From Promicromonospora soli (GTDB lineage Bacteria > Actinomycetota > Actinomycetes > Actinomycetales > Cellulomonadaceae): a DNA stretch of 64,000 nucleotides. Numbering within the stretch: position 1 is the first letter of the stretch; every line of letters begins with the position of its first letter. Shown here piece after piece: positions 1 through 9,071 of this stretch. A model generated the notes under the pieces. It had not been told where the DNA came from. It worked only from the letters and a program-made list of their open reading frames with translations, and searched no databases. The stretch is taken from contig NZ_BNAS01000001.1 in NCBI RefSeq assembly GCF_014653785.1, forward strand, positions 1,188,952 through 1,252,951, given 5' to 3'. Made by a program: the position numbers and the translations under genes.

Positions 1-7
1 GTCTCGA

Positions 8-83
8 CAGGCTCGACCACCGAAGGCAGGCTCGACCACCGAAGGCAGGCTCGACCACCGAAGGCAGGCTCGACCACCGAAGG
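8..83. repeat. Four tandem 19-bp repeats
   Basis: Four perfect head-to-tail copies of CAGGCTCGACCACCGAAGG (8-26, 27-45, 46-64, 65-83) lie just downstream of leuD. The preceding bases (gtctcga) resemble one arm of the hairpin at 60086-60130, so this may be the edge of a terminator-like palindrome whose other arm lies outside the window, followed by slippage-type expansion. Confidence 0.9.
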
Positions 84-97
84 TCAGACCGCGAAGA

Positions 98-733
98 TCA
101 GACCGGGCGGGCCGCCTCGATCTCGATCGACGGCAGGTGCTTGGCCGGCAGGGTCTTCGGGCGCCACGGCTCCCGGGTCTCCTCGAAAGCGGCGATCGCG
201 TCGGCCTGCTGCAGGGTGAGGCCGATGTCGTCGAGCCCCTCCATGAGACGCCACCGTGTGTAGTCGTCGATCTGGAAGGGCACGGTGACGTCGTCCGCCG
301 TGGCGGTCTTGGCCTCGAGGTCGACGGTCACCTCGGTGCCCGGCTTGGTCTCGAGGATCTTCCACAGGATCTCGATGTCCTCGGGCGAGACGACGCCCGC
401 GACGAGTCCCTGCTTGCCCGAGTTGCCGCGGAAGATGTCGGCGAACCGGGAGGACAGCACTACGCGGAAGCCGTAGTCCTTGAGCGCCCAGACGGCGTGC
501 TCACGCGAGGACCCCGTGCCGAAGTCCGGCCCGGCCACGAGCACGGACCCCTTCGAGTACGCCTCCTGGTTCAGCACGAACGACGGGTCGCCCCGCCATG
601 CCGCGAACAGCGCGTCCTCGAACCCGGTGCGCGTGACCCGCTTGAGGTACACGGCGGGGATGATCTGGTCGGTGTCGACGTTGCTGCGCCGCAGCGGCAC
701 GCCGACGCCGGTGTGGGTGTGGATCTTCTCCAT
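98..733 (-). CDS. leuD: 3-isopropylmalate dehydratase small subunit LeuD
   Basis: Small subunit of isopropylmalate isomerase, which with LeuC converts 2-isopropylmalate to 3-isopropylmalate in leucine synthesis in the cytoplasm. The 211-aa product has the family's hallmarks: an N-terminal [13 protein letters not shown] segment (about residues 15-27) and the swivel-domain motif [13 protein letters not shown] (about 68-80). Length fits the usual 190-210 residues. The gene follows leuC after 13 nt, so they form one operon reading leftwards. The last residues run close to the 19-bp tandem repeats, which probably mark the operon end. Identification is from conserved motifs and context. Confidence 0.97.
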   Translation of the reverse strand: MEKIHTHTGVGVPLRRSNVDTDQIIPAVYLKRVTRTGFEDALFAAWRGDPSFVLNQEAYSKGSVLVAGPDFGTGSSREHAVWALKDYGFRVVLSSRFADIFRGNSGKQGLVAGVVSPEDIEILWKILETKPGTEVTVDLEAKTATADDVTVPFQIDDYTRWRLMEGLDDIGLTLQQADAIAAFEETREPWRPKTLPAKHLPSIEIEAARPV

Positions 734-746
734 GGTCAGGGTCCTC

Positions 747-2285
747 TCAGCGCAGCGCGGGCTGGCCCACGGGCCGGCTCGCGATCGGCATGGGCAGGTC
801 GGTGACGAACTCGCCCAGCGGGGAGGCGCCCACGCCGTCGAGCGGCGTGCCGTCGAACGTGGTCAGGTCGATTTCTTCGGGCAGGTCCAGGTCGCTGACG
901 CTGGACAGCGTGCCCCGGATCGCCGTCGCCGCGGCGACCAGCGGCGATACCAGGTGGGTGCGCCCGCCCTTGCCCTGCCGCCCCTCGAAGTTGCGGTTCG
1001 ACGTCGAGGCCGACCGCTCCCCCGGCGCGAGCTGGTCCGGGTTCATACCGAGACACATCGAGCAACCGGCGTTGCGCCACTCGGCGCCAAAGTCCTTGAA
1101 GATCACGTCGAGGCCCTCGGCCTCGGCCTGCAGCCGCACGCGAGCCGACGACGGGACCACCAGGACCCGCACGGAGTCGGCCTTCTGGCGGCCCTTGACG
1201 ACCTTCGCGACGGACCGCAGGTCCTCGATCCGACCGTTGGTGCAGGAGCCGATGAACACCGTGTCGACATGGATGTCGCGCAGCGGGATGCCGGGCTCCA
1301 GGCCCATGTACTCCAGGGCCTTCGCCGCAGTCTCGCGCTCGCCCTCGTCGGCGATGTCCGCCGGTACCGGCACGGACGCCGACAGCGGCAGGCCCTGACC
1401 CGGGTTCGTGCCCCAGGTGACGAACGGCTCGAGGTCGGACGCCTCGAGCACAACCTCGGCGTCGAACTCCGCGTCGTCGTCGGACCGCAGGGTCTTCCAG
1501 TACTCCACGGCCGCGTCCCAGTCCGCGCCCTCGGGCGCGTGCGGGCGGCCCTTGAGGTACTCGAACGTGGTCTCGTCCGGCGCGATCATGCCGGCGCGGG
1601 CGCCGGCCTCGATCGACATGTTGCAGATGGTCATCCGGGCTTCCATGGAGAGAGCGCGGATGGCCTCGCCGCGGTACTCGAGCACGTAGCCCTGACCGCC
1701 GCCGGTGCCGATCTTGGCGATGATCGCCAGGATGATGTCCTTGGAGGTGGCGCCAGCGGGCAGCGTCCCGTCCACCGTGATCGCCATCGTCTTGAACGGA
1801 GCGAGCGGCAGCGTCTGCGTGGCGAGCACGTGCTCCACCTCGGACGTGCCGATACCGAACGCGAGCGCGCCGAACGCACCGTGCGTGGAGGTGTGCGAGT
1901 CGCCGCACACGACCGTGAGGCCGGGCATCGTGAGCCCGAGCTGCGGTCCCACCTGGTGGACGATGCCCTGGTCGGCGTCACCGAGGCTGTGCAGGCGGAC
2001 GCCGAACTCCTTGGCGTTGGCCCGCAGCGTCTCGATCTGCGTGCGGCTCGTCGCGTCGGCGATCGGCCGATCGATGTCGAGCGTTGGGGTGTTGTGGTCC
2101 TCGGTAGCGATCGTGAGGTCGGGTCGCCGCACCTGCCGTCCGGCGAGGCGCAGCCCCTCGAACGCCTGGGGGCTCGTGACCTCATGCACTAGGTGCAGGT
2201 CGATGTAGAGAAGATCAGGCGAGCCTCCCTCGCCTCGGCGCACCAGGTGCGCTTCCCAGACCTTCTCCGCCAGCGTGCCGGCCAT
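747..2285 (-). CDS. leuC: 3-isopropylmalate dehydratase large subunit LeuC
   Basis: Aconitase-family large subunit carrying the 4Fe-4S cluster that isomerises 2-isopropylmalate with LeuD. The 512-aa protein has the aconitase signature [15 protein letters not shown] (about 126-138) and the three cluster ligands: Cys348 in FIGSCTNG and Cys408/Cys411 in GCSMCLG. The C-terminus continues past the aconitase domain with a normal LeuC tail. The ATG at 2285 is preceded by GGAGG about ten bases upstream, which fixes the start. It is the first gene of leuCD and is divergent from an IclR regulator with only 94 bp between start codons, the classical actinobacterial arrangement for NdgR/LtbR control. Confidence 0.97.
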   Translation of the reverse strand: MAGTLAEKVWEAHLVRRGEGGSPDLLYIDLHLVHEVTSPQAFEGLRLAGRQVRRPDLTIATEDHNTPTLDIDRPIADATSRTQIETLRANAKEFGVRLHSLGDADQGIVHQVGPQLGLTMPGLTVVCGDSHTSTHGAFGALAFGIGTSEVEHVLATQTLPLAPFKTMAITVDGTLPAGATSKDIILAIIAKIGTGGGQGYVLEYRGEAIRALSMEARMTICNMSIEAGARAGMIAPDETTFEYLKGRPHAPEGADWDAAVEYWKTLRSDDDAEFDAEVVLEASDLEPFVTWGTNPGQGLPLSASVPVPADIADEGERETAAKALEYMGLEPGIPLRDIHVDTVFIGSCTNGRIEDLRSVAKVVKGRQKADSVRVLVVPSSARVRLQAEAEGLDVIFKDFGAEWRNAGCSMCLGMNPDQLAPGERSASTSNRNFEGRQGKGGRTHLVSPLVAAATAIRGTLSSVSDLDLPEEIDLTTFDGTPLDGVGASPLGEFVTDLPMPIASRPVGQPALR

Positions 2286-2343
2286 TGCGGTTCGCCTCCC
2301 TCTTAAGAAAACTACCTCTTCAGGAACAACTTTGGGTCCCGAC

Positions 2344-2373
2344 TTGCAATCTCACGTTCCGAGACGGCAATAT
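2344..2373 (+). promoter_or_regulatory. Promoter of the IclR regulator with an inverted repeat in the spacer
   Basis: TTGCAA (2344-2349) and CAATAT (2368-2373) are spaced by 18 bp, and the -10-like element ends six bases before the ATG at 2380. No Shine-Dalgarno sequence precedes that ATG, so the transcript is probably leaderless. Between the hexamers lies TCTC-N7-GAGA (2350-2364), a plausible regulator site in the leuC/regulator intergenic region. The promoter for leuC must overlap this area on the other strand, but I could not pick convincing hexamers for it. Confidence 0.45.
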
Positions 2374-2379
2374 CGCGGT

Positions 2380-3099
2380 ATGGACGATACTAGCGGAGTC
2401 GGCGTCTTGGACAAGGCGGCGTCCGTCCTCGGGGCACTCGAGGCCGGCCCGGCCACCCTGGCGCAGCTCGTCTCCTCGACTGGCCTGGCTCGCCCGACGG
2501 CGCACCGACTGGCCGTGGCACTCGAGCACCACCGTCTCGTGGCCCGAGACATGCAGGGCCGTTTTGTGCTGGGTCCGCGCCTCAACGAGCTGGCCACGGC
2601 CGCCGGTGAGGACCGCCTGCTGGCGGCTGCGAACCCGGTCCTCATCGCGCTTCGCGACCACACGGGCGAGAGCGCCCAGCTCTACCGCCGGCAGGGTGAC
2701 CACCGCGTTTGCGTCGCCGCCGCCGAACGCCCGGTCGGCCTGCGCGACTCCATACCCGTGGGTGCGACGCTCAGCATGAGCGCCGGATCCGCGGCCCATG
2801 TGCTGCTCGCCTGGGAGGAGCCGGACCGGTTGCACCGTGGCCTACGCGACGCGACGTTCACGGCCACCATCCTTTCCGGTGTCCGACGCCGAGGCTGGGC
2901 CCAGTCCGTCTCAGAACGTGAGCTCGGTGTGGCATCGGTCTCAGCCCCGGTTCGTGGCCCATCCGGCCGGGTCGTGGCCGCCGTCAGCGTGTCCGGGCCC
3001 GTGGAGCGTCTCTCCCGGCAGCCCGGCCGGCTGCACTCGGCCGCCGTCGTCGCCGCTGCGAACAAGCTCACCGAGGTGCTGCACCGGTCCGGCGAGTAG
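2380..3099 (+). CDS. ndgR: IclR-family regulator of leucine genes (NdgR/LtbR type)
   Basis: DNA-binding regulator of 239 aa. An N-terminal winged helix-turn-helix (about residues 10-70, including TLAQLVSSTGLARPTAHRLAVALE) is followed by an IclR effector domain ending in the usual PVRGPSGRVVAAVSVSGPVERLS segment (about 190-215). The family in this exact position, divergent from leuCD, is NdgR in Streptomyces and LtbR in Corynebacterium, which control leuCD and other amino-acid genes; applying that role here rests on synteny. I chose the ATG at 2380 over an in-frame GTG at 2275, because the upstream extension would run into leuC and carries no domain. Confidence 0.88.
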   Translation: MDDTSGVGVLDKAASVLGALEAGPATLAQLVSSTGLARPTAHRLAVALEHHRLVARDMQGRFVLGPRLNELATAAGEDRLLAAANPVLIALRDHTGESAQLYRRQGDHRVCVAAAERPVGLRDSIPVGATLSMSAGSAAHVLLAWEEPDRLHRGLRDATFTATILSGVRRRGWAQSVSERELGVASVSAPVRGPSGRVVAAVSVSGPVERLSRQPGRLHSAAVVAAANKLTEVLHRSGE

Positions 3100-3322
3100 C
3101 GACCCCGCTGAGCCAGCTCTGCAGGTAGCGCTCGCTCGGGCGCCCGTCGAGGCGCGCCCGAGACCCGAACCGGTGCGCACACGGTGTGCAGTCGGTGAGC
3201 GGTCGGTGAGTGTTGGGTCGCCACGCCGGGCCAGGTCATTCCCCTGGTCCATGTCGAGTAAGTACCCTTTCGCGAGACGTGTGCACATCAGGGGCGCACG
3301 CTCCTACGTCGTGAGGTATCTG

Positions 3323-3505
3323 ATGCCCCCCAAGGTGAGGCTCATCATCATCTGGCTCGTGGTGATCTTCTTGCTGTATTCGGTCATCAACGACCCCGAG
3401 CGCTCCGCCGACGTCGTGCTTGCCCTCTGGGACGTCATCTGGGGAGCCATCGCGAACATCGGCAAATTCTTCGAGGAGCTCTTCACCGGGTCCATCGGCC
3501 GCTGA
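3323..3505 (+). CDS. Small membrane protein of 60 aa
   Basis: A 60-residue product with a basic start (MPPKVR), one hydrophobic helix (about residues 7-22, LIIIWLVVIFLLYSVI) and an amphipathic second half (about 28-55) that could be a second membrane-associated helix. A GAGG sequence six bases before the ATG supports the start; a GTG at 3311 is an alternative. It lies 118 bp upstream of the PH-domain membrane protein on the same strand, so the two may act together at the membrane. I recall similar short proteins in other actinobacteria next to PH-domain genes, but none has a known function. Confidence 0.72.
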   Translation: MPPKVRLIIIWLVVIFLLYSVINDPERSADVVLALWDVIWGAIANIGKFFEELFTGSIGR

Positions 3506-3623
3506 CCACGTAGGGTCGACGGCGGGGCCCGACGATCGGACCAGGCCCATGGGGCCGGATCCAGCGGTTCGATCCAGCAGCCCGAACCATCGAATCCATC
3601 CGACGCACCCCGGGGAGACCCGC

Positions 3624-4598
3624 ATGAGCGCCACCGCGGACTTCGTCATCCGCAGCCGCGCCCTGCAGCGATACATCCTCGCGAACGAGAAGATCATCAT
3701 CGCCACGCACCGGCACTGGGCCATGCTGTGGGAGCCGATTCTGACAACAGCAGGTTCGTTCGTGCTGGTCGTGTCGGTCCTCGCCGCGGTAGAGCCCAGT
3801 GTCCGGGACGAGCTGGCATGGCTGTGGCTGCCGTTCCTCGTCCTGGGCGCGCGCCTGCTGTACAAGTGGCTGGAGTGGCGGGCCCAGTGGTTCGTCATGA
3901 CCGACCGCCGGCTCCTGCTGCTCTCCGGGTTCCTGGTGCACCGGGTGGCGATGATGCCGTCCGAGAAGGTGACGGACCTCGGGTACGAGCGCACACCGCT
4001 CGGCCAGCTGCTCGGCTACGGCACCTTCATCCTGGAGACCGCCGGGCAGGACCAGGCGCTCGACCGGGTCACCTGGGTGCCCCGGCCCGACTCCCGGTAC
4101 CGCCTCATCATCGCGACGCTCTTCCACCCGGACTCCGCCGACGCCGAGGCCGCAGCGCAGACCAACCCGAACATCCGGCCGCAGGCCGCGCCACCGGTCG
4201 AGTCTCAGGCGGCCGCCCCGCCCGCTCTCATGCCGCGGATCGGGCGGCGCAGCAACCCGCCGACGCAGCGCATCACCCTCCCGATCGCCCGCGAAGGCGC
4301 CGGGTCGGGCAGCATGACCGGGGACGGCGCCGCGCCGGGCAGCATGACCCCGGACAGCACTATCAAGGGCGGCACCGTCCCGGACAGCACGATCCCGGAC
4401 AGAGGGGACCCGACTGGTGTGACCTGGTCGAAGACCGGGAGCGCGGCGGCACCCGCGGCGTCGGGCAGCGGGACTCCGGCCGGCCGGGCGAGCGACGGCG
4501 GCGAGCATGTGCCCGGCGGTCCTACCGCCGACCCGGGCCCGGCCGAGGTGCGGCCCAAGCCGTTCATCGAGGGCGGCAAGGACCCGAAGATCAGCTGA
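3624..4598 (+). CDS. PH domain-containing membrane protein (bPH2/YdbT-like)
   Basis: A 324-aa protein with two membrane helices (about residues 38-75, either side of a short polar turn) followed by a bacterial PH domain (about 75-170, with WFVMTDRRLLLLSGFLVHRV and KVTDLGYERTPLGQLLGYG). The rest is a low-complexity, Pro/Gly/Thr/Ser-rich tail containing imperfect repeats of GSMT and PDSTI units (about 230-265). The ATG is preceded by GGGGAG seven bases upstream. Bacterial PH proteins of this kind are membrane-anchored and often stress-linked, but the specific job is unknown. A strong palindrome follows the stop codon. Confidence 0.82.
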   Translation: MSATADFVIRSRALQRYILANEKIIIATHRHWAMLWEPILTTAGSFVLVVSVLAAVEPSVRDELAWLWLPFLVLGARLLYKWLEWRAQWFVMTDRRLLLLSGFLVHRVAMMPSEKVTDLGYERTPLGQLLGYGTFILETAGQDQALDRVTWVPRPDSRYRLIIATLFHPDSADAEAAAQTNPNIRPQAAPPVESQAAAPPALMPRIGRRSNPPTQRITLPIAREGAGSGSMTGDGAAPGSMTPDSTIKGGTVPDSTIPDRGDPTGVTWSKTGSAAAPAASGSGTPAGRASDGGEHVPGGPTADPGPAEVRPKPFIEGGKDPKIS

Positions 4599-4616
4599 CG
4601 AACCATGGCAACGACG

Positions 4617-4646
4617 AAAGGCCTGGTCCACGTGGACCAGGCCTTT
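4617..4646. terminator. Bidirectional terminator, 30-bp perfect palindrome
   Basis: A perfect palindrome with 15-nt arms beginning AAAGGCCTGGTCCAC. It lies between the PH-domain gene (plus strand) and the tRNA genes (minus strand), and the outer bases give a short A run on one side and T run on the other, so it can end transcription from both directions. Confidence 0.9.
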
Positions 4647-4652
4647 CTGCTG

Positions 4653-4725
4653 TACCCCCAGCGGGATTTGAACCCGCGTTACCGCCGTGAGAGGGCGGCG
4701 TCCTAGGCCGCTAGACGATGGGGGC
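4653..4725 (-). tRNA. tRNA-Glu (anticodon CTC), copy 1
   Basis: 73 nt that fold as a standard cloverleaf. The anticodon arm is CCGCC-CTCTCAC-GGCGG with anticodon CTC, and the T arm is CGGG-TTCAAAT-CCCG. The acceptor pairs GCCCCCA with TGGGGGT (closing G-T pair), with discriminator A. CCA is not encoded. The sequence is identical to the copy at 4762-4834. Confidence 0.97.
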
Positions 4726-4761
4726 CTGAACGAATCCGCCGACCGAAGCCGGTGGACTGCG

Positions 4762-4834
4762 TACCCCCAGCGGGATTTGAACCCGCGTTACCGCCGTGAG
4801 AGGGCGGCGTCCTAGGCCGCTAGACGATGGGGGC
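4762..4834 (-). tRNA. tRNA-Glu (anticodon CTC), copy 2
   Basis: An identical 73-nt tRNA-Glu, 36 bp upstream of copy 1 on the same strand, presumably co-transcribed with it. Sequence identity extends only a few bases past the gene, so the duplication is confined to the tRNA. Confidence 0.97.
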
Positions 4835-4925
4835 CTGAACTACCGGTTATGGACCGGTTGCCGGTGAGAACCGTAGCGCACCGTGCGACCAACTCGCGTC
4901 GGCTATAGGTGCGCTGCGCTCTGCG

Positions 4926-4997
4926 CTGGGGTACCAGGACTCGAACCTAGACTAAGTGAACCAGAATCACTCGTGCTGCCAATTACACCATACCCCA
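4926..4997 (-). tRNA. tRNA-Gln (anticodon CTG)
   Basis: 72 nt. The acceptor arm TGGGGTA/TACCCCA is followed by discriminator G. The anticodon stem AGTGA/TCACT encloses TTCTGGT, giving anticodon CTG. CCA is not encoded. It lies upstream of the two tRNA-Glu genes on the same strand and is probably first in that transcript. Nothing recognisable fills 4998-5115. Confidence 0.96.
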
Positions 4998-5115
4998 TGG
5001 GGGTATGACCGCCTGGAATACACCTGTCTCCGACAGGCTTTCCGTGGAGGCCTTACCGCTGGAGAACACTACCTGACCTCAGACGGTGGGCAAAACGGGA
5101 TCCGGGTGCCGTCCG

Positions 5116-5976
5116 TCACGCAGGCAAATCCGGGCTGGGTGAGGGGCCGTAGCCCAGTGCCGCCGGGAGCTCGGCCAGTGTCTCGATCACCACGATGCCG
5201 ACCGCCCGCAAGGCGTCCGGGTCCTGCGGGTCGTCCTGCCCGGCGTCACGCTGCATGGCATCACGCTGCACGGCGTCCGGCTGCGCGGCGCTGGGGACCG
5301 CAGGGACGGACCGCGAGGGGCCCCCATAGCCCGGACCACGCCGGTGACCCGCCCGGTCCAGCCAGACGCCCGTCAGGTGCGCCTGTCGGGCCGCCAGTGC
5401 GTCCACGGCGGGCTCGTCGCCCACGTACGCGGTCCTGGACGGTTCAGTGCCCAGCCGCCGCGCACCCTCGAGGAACACGCGGGGATCGGGCTTGCCGAAG
5501 CCGAGCGTTTCCACCCCGACGAGCACCGGCAGGTCGGCGAGCCCCGCCGCCTTCAGCTTGCGCTCCTGCAGGTCCGTGGCGGCGTTCGTCACGACGCCGA
5601 CGCGGATCCCCGCGGCGAGCGCGGCGTCGACGGCGGCCCGGGCGTCCGCGTGGGCCGTCCACGACTGCTCGAACGTGCCCCAGAACAGCGCGTCCCACGC
5701 CTCGAAGGACGACTCCGTAACGGGCGCTGCGCCGAACGTCTCGTGCAGCAGCGCGGCCCGGTGCCGGCGCTGGGTCAGGTGGTCCATCTCGCCGCTCGTG
5801 TAGCGGCGGTAGTAGCCGCCCGGATCGGTACGCCAGTGCGACAGGATCTCGGGCTCGCGCTCGGGCGATACGTGCGGCAGGTGCTCCGCGCGCACGGCCG
5901 CGAGCGCTCGCGCGAAGGCCCCCTTGGTGTCGACGAGGGTGTCGTCGACATCGAACAGGATGCCGTCCACCGTCAT
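5116..5976 (-). CDS. HAD-family hydrolase
   Basis: Haloacid-dehalogenase-type phosphatase of 286 aa. Motif I is FDVDDTLVDTKG (about residues 8-19; Asp nucleophile and acid/base Asp two residues on). Motif II is the Thr in GVVTNAATD, and motifs III/IV are in the LGFGKPDPRVF and YVGDEPAVDALAARQAH segments. The cap is helical, as in the subfamily of phosphoglycolate and sugar-phosphate phosphatases; the substrate cannot be read from sequence. The last 70 residues are a low-complexity tail with repeated Gln-Arg-Asp-Ala units. The ATG overlaps the stop of the upstream CPBP gene by 4 nt and has AAGGGGG before it. Confidence 0.9.
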   Translation of the reverse strand: MTVDGILFDVDDTLVDTKGAFARALAAVRAEHLPHVSPEREPEILSHWRTDPGGYYRRYTSGEMDHLTQRRHRAALLHETFGAAPVTESSFEAWDALFWGTFEQSWTAHADARAAVDAALAAGIRVGVVTNAATDLQERKLKAAGLADLPVLVGVETLGFGKPDPRVFLEGARRLGTEPSRTAYVGDEPAVDALAARQAHLTGVWLDRAGHRRGPGYGGPSRSVPAVPSAAQPDAVQRDAMQRDAGQDDPQDPDALRAVGIVVIETLAELPAALGYGPSPSPDLPA

Positions 5977-7097
5977 GCTCGATCCCCCTTCGCCGTGTCC
6001 CCCTCGGCCGCATGTCCGGACGCCAGGCCCGCGTCCGCCCGGTACGCCGCGGGGTAGGACGCCGCTTGGTACGTCAGCACGGGGGCGGCCGGCACCGGAT
6101 CGGTCACCATCCGGGTCGGCCGTCGGCGTCGCGCCCACCACAGCAGCACAGCGGTCGTGACTATCGTCACGCCGATACTGATCGCTCCCTCGACGGGCGG
6201 CACCTCGGTGATCAGGAGCGAGTCCGCCAGACCGTCGTAGGCGATGGCGAGGCCGAACGCCAGCAGGTTGTTCGCCACGTGCAGCGCGACGGCGAGCTCC
6301 AGCCCGCCCGTCCGCCACACGAGCAGGCTGGCGATCAGGCCGAACACCAGCCGGTCGGCGAACAGCCACGGGCTCTGCGTGCCGTGCGCCAGCGCGAACA
6401 GGAACGCCGTCACGACCGCTGGCACGACGACGGCCAGCCACCGCCACCGCAGCCAGCTCCCGATCCACTGCGACAGCCAGCCACGGAAGAAGTACTCCTC
6501 GCCGGCCGCCTGCAGCGGCGTGGTCAGCAGGACCACGACGGTGAGCGCCATCCAGGCGGACGCCGGGGTGAGCGGCCACCAGCCCTCGTCGTCGCCCGAG
6601 CCGTCTGCGCCGGAGCCGTCGTCGGCCGGCAGGTCGAGCTGCGTCAGGACGAGGTCGCTGCCCAGCGTGAGCGGCACCAGGACCAGGAGCGCGAGACCCA
6701 GCCCGCCGAGCAGCAGGCGCCAGCGCACGCGCGCGACCACCGACGACACCAGCCCGGCGCGCTTGGCCTGCGCCCAGGTCGCGACCAGCGCGAGCGGGAT
6801 GCCCAGCGCGAGCCCGAGATTGGTCACGAGGAGGCCGACCGGCGAGGCGAACCAGGCGTCGGTGACCGACGTCGGGTCCAGCAGCTGCACCCCCGCCGCC
6901 TGCGCCACGATGAAGACGAAGAGGTACAGCAGCATCGCCCCGAACAGCACGACAAGGGCGGCCACGAGCGCACCCAGCCCGAGCAGCGGCCGCCACCACC
7001 GGTGCCACGGACCGCGCAGGGCCTGTGGGTACTCACGCGAGGCGGGAGCGGTCCCTGCGGGAGGCGGCGCTGGTACAGGCGTCATGGCGTCGGTCAC
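5973..7097 (-). CDS. CPBP family intramembrane metalloprotease
   Basis: A multi-pass membrane protein of 374 aa with about seven hydrophobic helices. The CPBP/ABI signature is complete: AAGEEYFFRGWL (about residue 200; Glu-Glu and Arg), then FALAHG (about 240) and HVANNLLAF (about 280), which supply the metal-binding and catalytic residues of this glutamic-type intramembrane protease family. An acidic Asp/Gly loop sits about 160-172, and a polar 60-residue tail ends the protein. It is coupled to the HAD gene by an ATGA overlap. Substrates are unknown; relatives act in membrane-protein cleavage or bacteriocin immunity. Confidence 0.9.
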   Translation of the reverse strand: MTDAMTPVPAPPPAGTAPASREYPQALRGPWHRWWRPLLGLGALVAALVVLFGAMLLYLFVFIVAQAAGVQLLDPTSVTDAWFASPVGLLVTNLGLALGIPLALVATWAQAKRAGLVSSVVARVRWRLLLGGLGLALLVLVPLTLGSDLVLTQLDLPADDGSGADGSGDDEGWWPLTPASAWMALTVVVLLTTPLQAAGEEYFFRGWLSQWIGSWLRWRWLAVVVPAVVTAFLFALAHGTQSPWLFADRLVFGLIASLLVWRTGGLELAVALHVANNLLAFGLAIAYDGLADSLLITEVPPVEGAISIGVTIVTTAVLLWWARRRRPTRMVTDPVPAAPVLTYQAASYPAAYRADAGLASGHAAEGDTAKGDRA

Positions 7098-7155
7098 ACC
7101 GCCACGCTAGTCCGAAACCCGAACGAAAGCTGTCAGCCGGTACGGCTCGGACAGC

Positions 7156-8652
7156 TCACTCCACCCCGGCGGAGACCCCGGCCTCTGACGGCGTCACGGC
7201 TGGTGCGGCGGTCTCGGCGAGGCGTGCCAGCGCCGCGTCGAGGCGAGCGAGCGTGCGCTCCCGGCCGAGCACCTCGAGCGACTCGAACAGCGGCAGGCCG
7301 ATCCGGCGCCCCGTCACGGCGACCCGGACCGGGGCCTGCGCCTTGCCCAGCTTCATGCCGTGCGCCTCGCCCACGGTGGTGACCGTGTCCTTGAGCGCCT
7401 CGGCCTCCCAGGCGACCTCGGCGGGCCCCGTGTCGGCCAGGGCCGCGCGCACGTCGGCCAGGAGCTCGCCGGCGGCACCCTTGAATGCCTTGTTCCAGGA
7501 GTCCTCGTCGATGATCGGGGCGTCGAGGAAGAGGAAGTCGACGTTGTCCGTGATCTCCGACAGCAGGGCCACGCGGGAGTGGGCGAGCGGCGCGACGGCG
7601 TCGAACACTGATCGGTCGAACTGCTCCTCGCTCCACGGCGCGTTCGGGCCGTGGAGCCACGGGCCGCAGGCCGCGGTGAACTCCGCCACGCTCAGGGCCC
7701 GGATGTACTCACCGTTGAACGCGGTGAGCTTCTTGACGTCGAAGAACGCCGGGGAGGAGTTCACGTCCTCGATCTTGAACCGGCTCACCATCTCGTCGAA
7801 CGGCAGGATCTCCTCGTCGTTGCCCGGCGACCAGCCGAGCAGCATGAGGTAGTTCACCATCGCGGCTGGCAGGTAGCCCTCCGCGAAGAACGACTCGAGC
7901 GACACCTTGTCGCGGCGCTTCGACAGCTTCTGCCGCTTCTCGTTGACGAGCACCGGCAGGTGCGCCCACACGGGCGGCGCCGCGCCGAGCGCCGCCCACA
8001 GCAGCTGCTGCTTGGGGGTGTTCGGCAGGTGCTCCTCGCCACGGATGACGTGCGTGATGCGCTCGTCCATGTCGTCGACGACGTTGGCCAGCAGGAACAC
8101 CGGCGTGCCGTTGCCGCGCGCGATGACGAAGTCCTCGATGGCCTCGTTCGGGAACGTCGGGTTGCCGCGGATCAGGTCGACGACGTGCGTCTCCCCCTCG
8201 TCCGGCGTGCGGAACCGCAACGCCCGGCCCTCGGCGTACTCGAGCCCACGGTCCCGGCAGAACCCGTCGTAGCCGGCGTGCTGCGAGCCGGTCCGCGCCA
8301 CGAGCACATCGCGCGTGCAGTCGCAGTAGTACGCGGCGCCCGTCTCGAACAGGCGCAGCGCCGACTGCTGGTGCAGCTCGACGTTCTGCGACTGGAAGTA
8401 CGGCCCCTCGAACGCCGGGTCCTGGGTGCTGATCCCCAGCGACTCCATCGCCGCCAGGATCCCTTCCACCCACTCGGGCTGGTTGCGGGAGACGTCGGTG
8501 TCCTCGATGCGCAGCACGAACGTGCCGCCTTCGTGCTTCGCCACGGCCCAGTTGAAGAGCGTGGAGCGCGCACTGCCCACGTGGAACATGCCGGTGGGCG
8601 ACGGCGCGAAGCGGACACGGATGGGAGAGCTGCCAGGAGCGGGGAACGTCAC
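7156..8652 (-). CDS. gltX: Glutamyl-tRNA synthetase GltX
   Basis: Class I aminoacyl-tRNA synthetase charging tRNA-Glu, and probably mischarging tRNA-Gln as in most actinobacteria that use the GatCAB route. The N-terminal catalytic domain holds the HIGH-type motif in [18 protein letters not shown] (about residues 15-32) and the KMSKS-type motif in RQKLSKRRD (about 255-263). The C-terminal half is the helical anticodon-binding domain. I chose the GTG at 8652 (498 aa); longer in-frame extensions are unlike any GluRS. Two tRNA-Glu genes and a tRNA-Gln gene lie 2.2-2.5 kb downstream. Confidence 0.95.
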   Translation of the reverse strand: MTFPAPGSSPIRVRFAPSPTGMFHVGSARSTLFNWAVAKHEGGTFVLRIEDTDVSRNQPEWVEGILAAMESLGISTQDPAFEGPYFQSQNVELHQQSALRLFETGAAYYCDCTRDVLVARTGSQHAGYDGFCRDRGLEYAEGRALRFRTPDEGETHVVDLIRGNPTFPNEAIEDFVIARGNGTPVFLLANVVDDMDERITHVIRGEEHLPNTPKQQLLWAALGAAPPVWAHLPVLVNEKRQKLSKRRDKVSLESFFAEGYLPAAMVNYLMLLGWSPGNDEEILPFDEMVSRFKIEDVNSSPAFFDVKKLTAFNGEYIRALSVAEFTAACGPWLHGPNAPWSEEQFDRSVFDAVAPLAHSRVALLSEITDNVDFLFLDAPIIDEDSWNKAFKGAAGELLADVRAALADTGPAEVAWEAEALKDTVTTVGEAHGMKLGKAQAPVRVAVTGRRIGLPLFESLEVLGRERTLARLDAALARLAETAAPAVTPSEAGVSAGVE

Positions 8653-8771
8653 GGGGACAAGCCTAAGCGGTGGCACCGACACGGTTCCGCGCTCTCCGGT
8701 CCCGCAGGTCGCTGACCAGGAGCCCGCCGGCGTGACTGGTACGCGCCGCGATGACCCGGAATAGTCGCTGG

Positions 8772-9071
8772 TCAGTTTCCTGGAAGCCCGTCGTGCCGCA
8801 CGTGCAGCGGCTCGACCAGGAAACGGTCCTCGTCCTCGAACTTCACGGGTTCGGTGCGCCAGCCCGGTCCGGCGTAGGCCGCGAGCGCCGCCTCGTCCCG
8901 CCACCGGCTCACGTAGGTGAGGGTGTCGGGTCCGACGACGATCTCGTCGCCCAGGAAACCGTCGAGCGTCGCGAACTCCTTTGTCCCGGCCTCGATGAAG
9001 GCGCGGAACTCATCGAGCATGCCTGCCCGCACCTTGGCGGTGGACCGTCTGGTGATCATGCATCGGATCAT
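8772..9071 (-). CDS. Antibiotic biosynthesis monooxygenase-like (ABM) domain protein
   Basis: A 99-aa single-domain protein with the ferredoxin-like pattern of the dimeric ABM/YgiN superfamily: an N-terminal strand ([12 protein letters not shown]), a helix ([15 protein letters not shown]), and the strand pair around [26 protein letters not shown]. The ATG at 9071 shares four bases with the Nudix stop codon, which supports this start; an in-frame ATG at 9059 is the alternative. It is the last gene of a three-gene set (FAH, Nudix, ABM). The substrate is unknown; these small proteins range from quinol oxygenases to stress proteins. Confidence 0.72.
   Translation of the reverse strand: MIRCMITRRSTAKVRAGMLDEFRAFIEAGTKEFATLDGFLGDEIVVGPDTLTYVSRWRDEAALAAYAGPGWRTEPVKFEDEDRFLVEPLHVRHDGLPGN

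Noticed and set aside
8-83. CRISPR array
   Set aside because: The 19-bp units abut one another with no spacers.
4653-4834. Attachment site or mobile element between the duplicate tRNA-Glu genes
   Set aside because: The 36 bp between them hold no integrase or partial tRNA remnant; this is a simple tRNA duplication.
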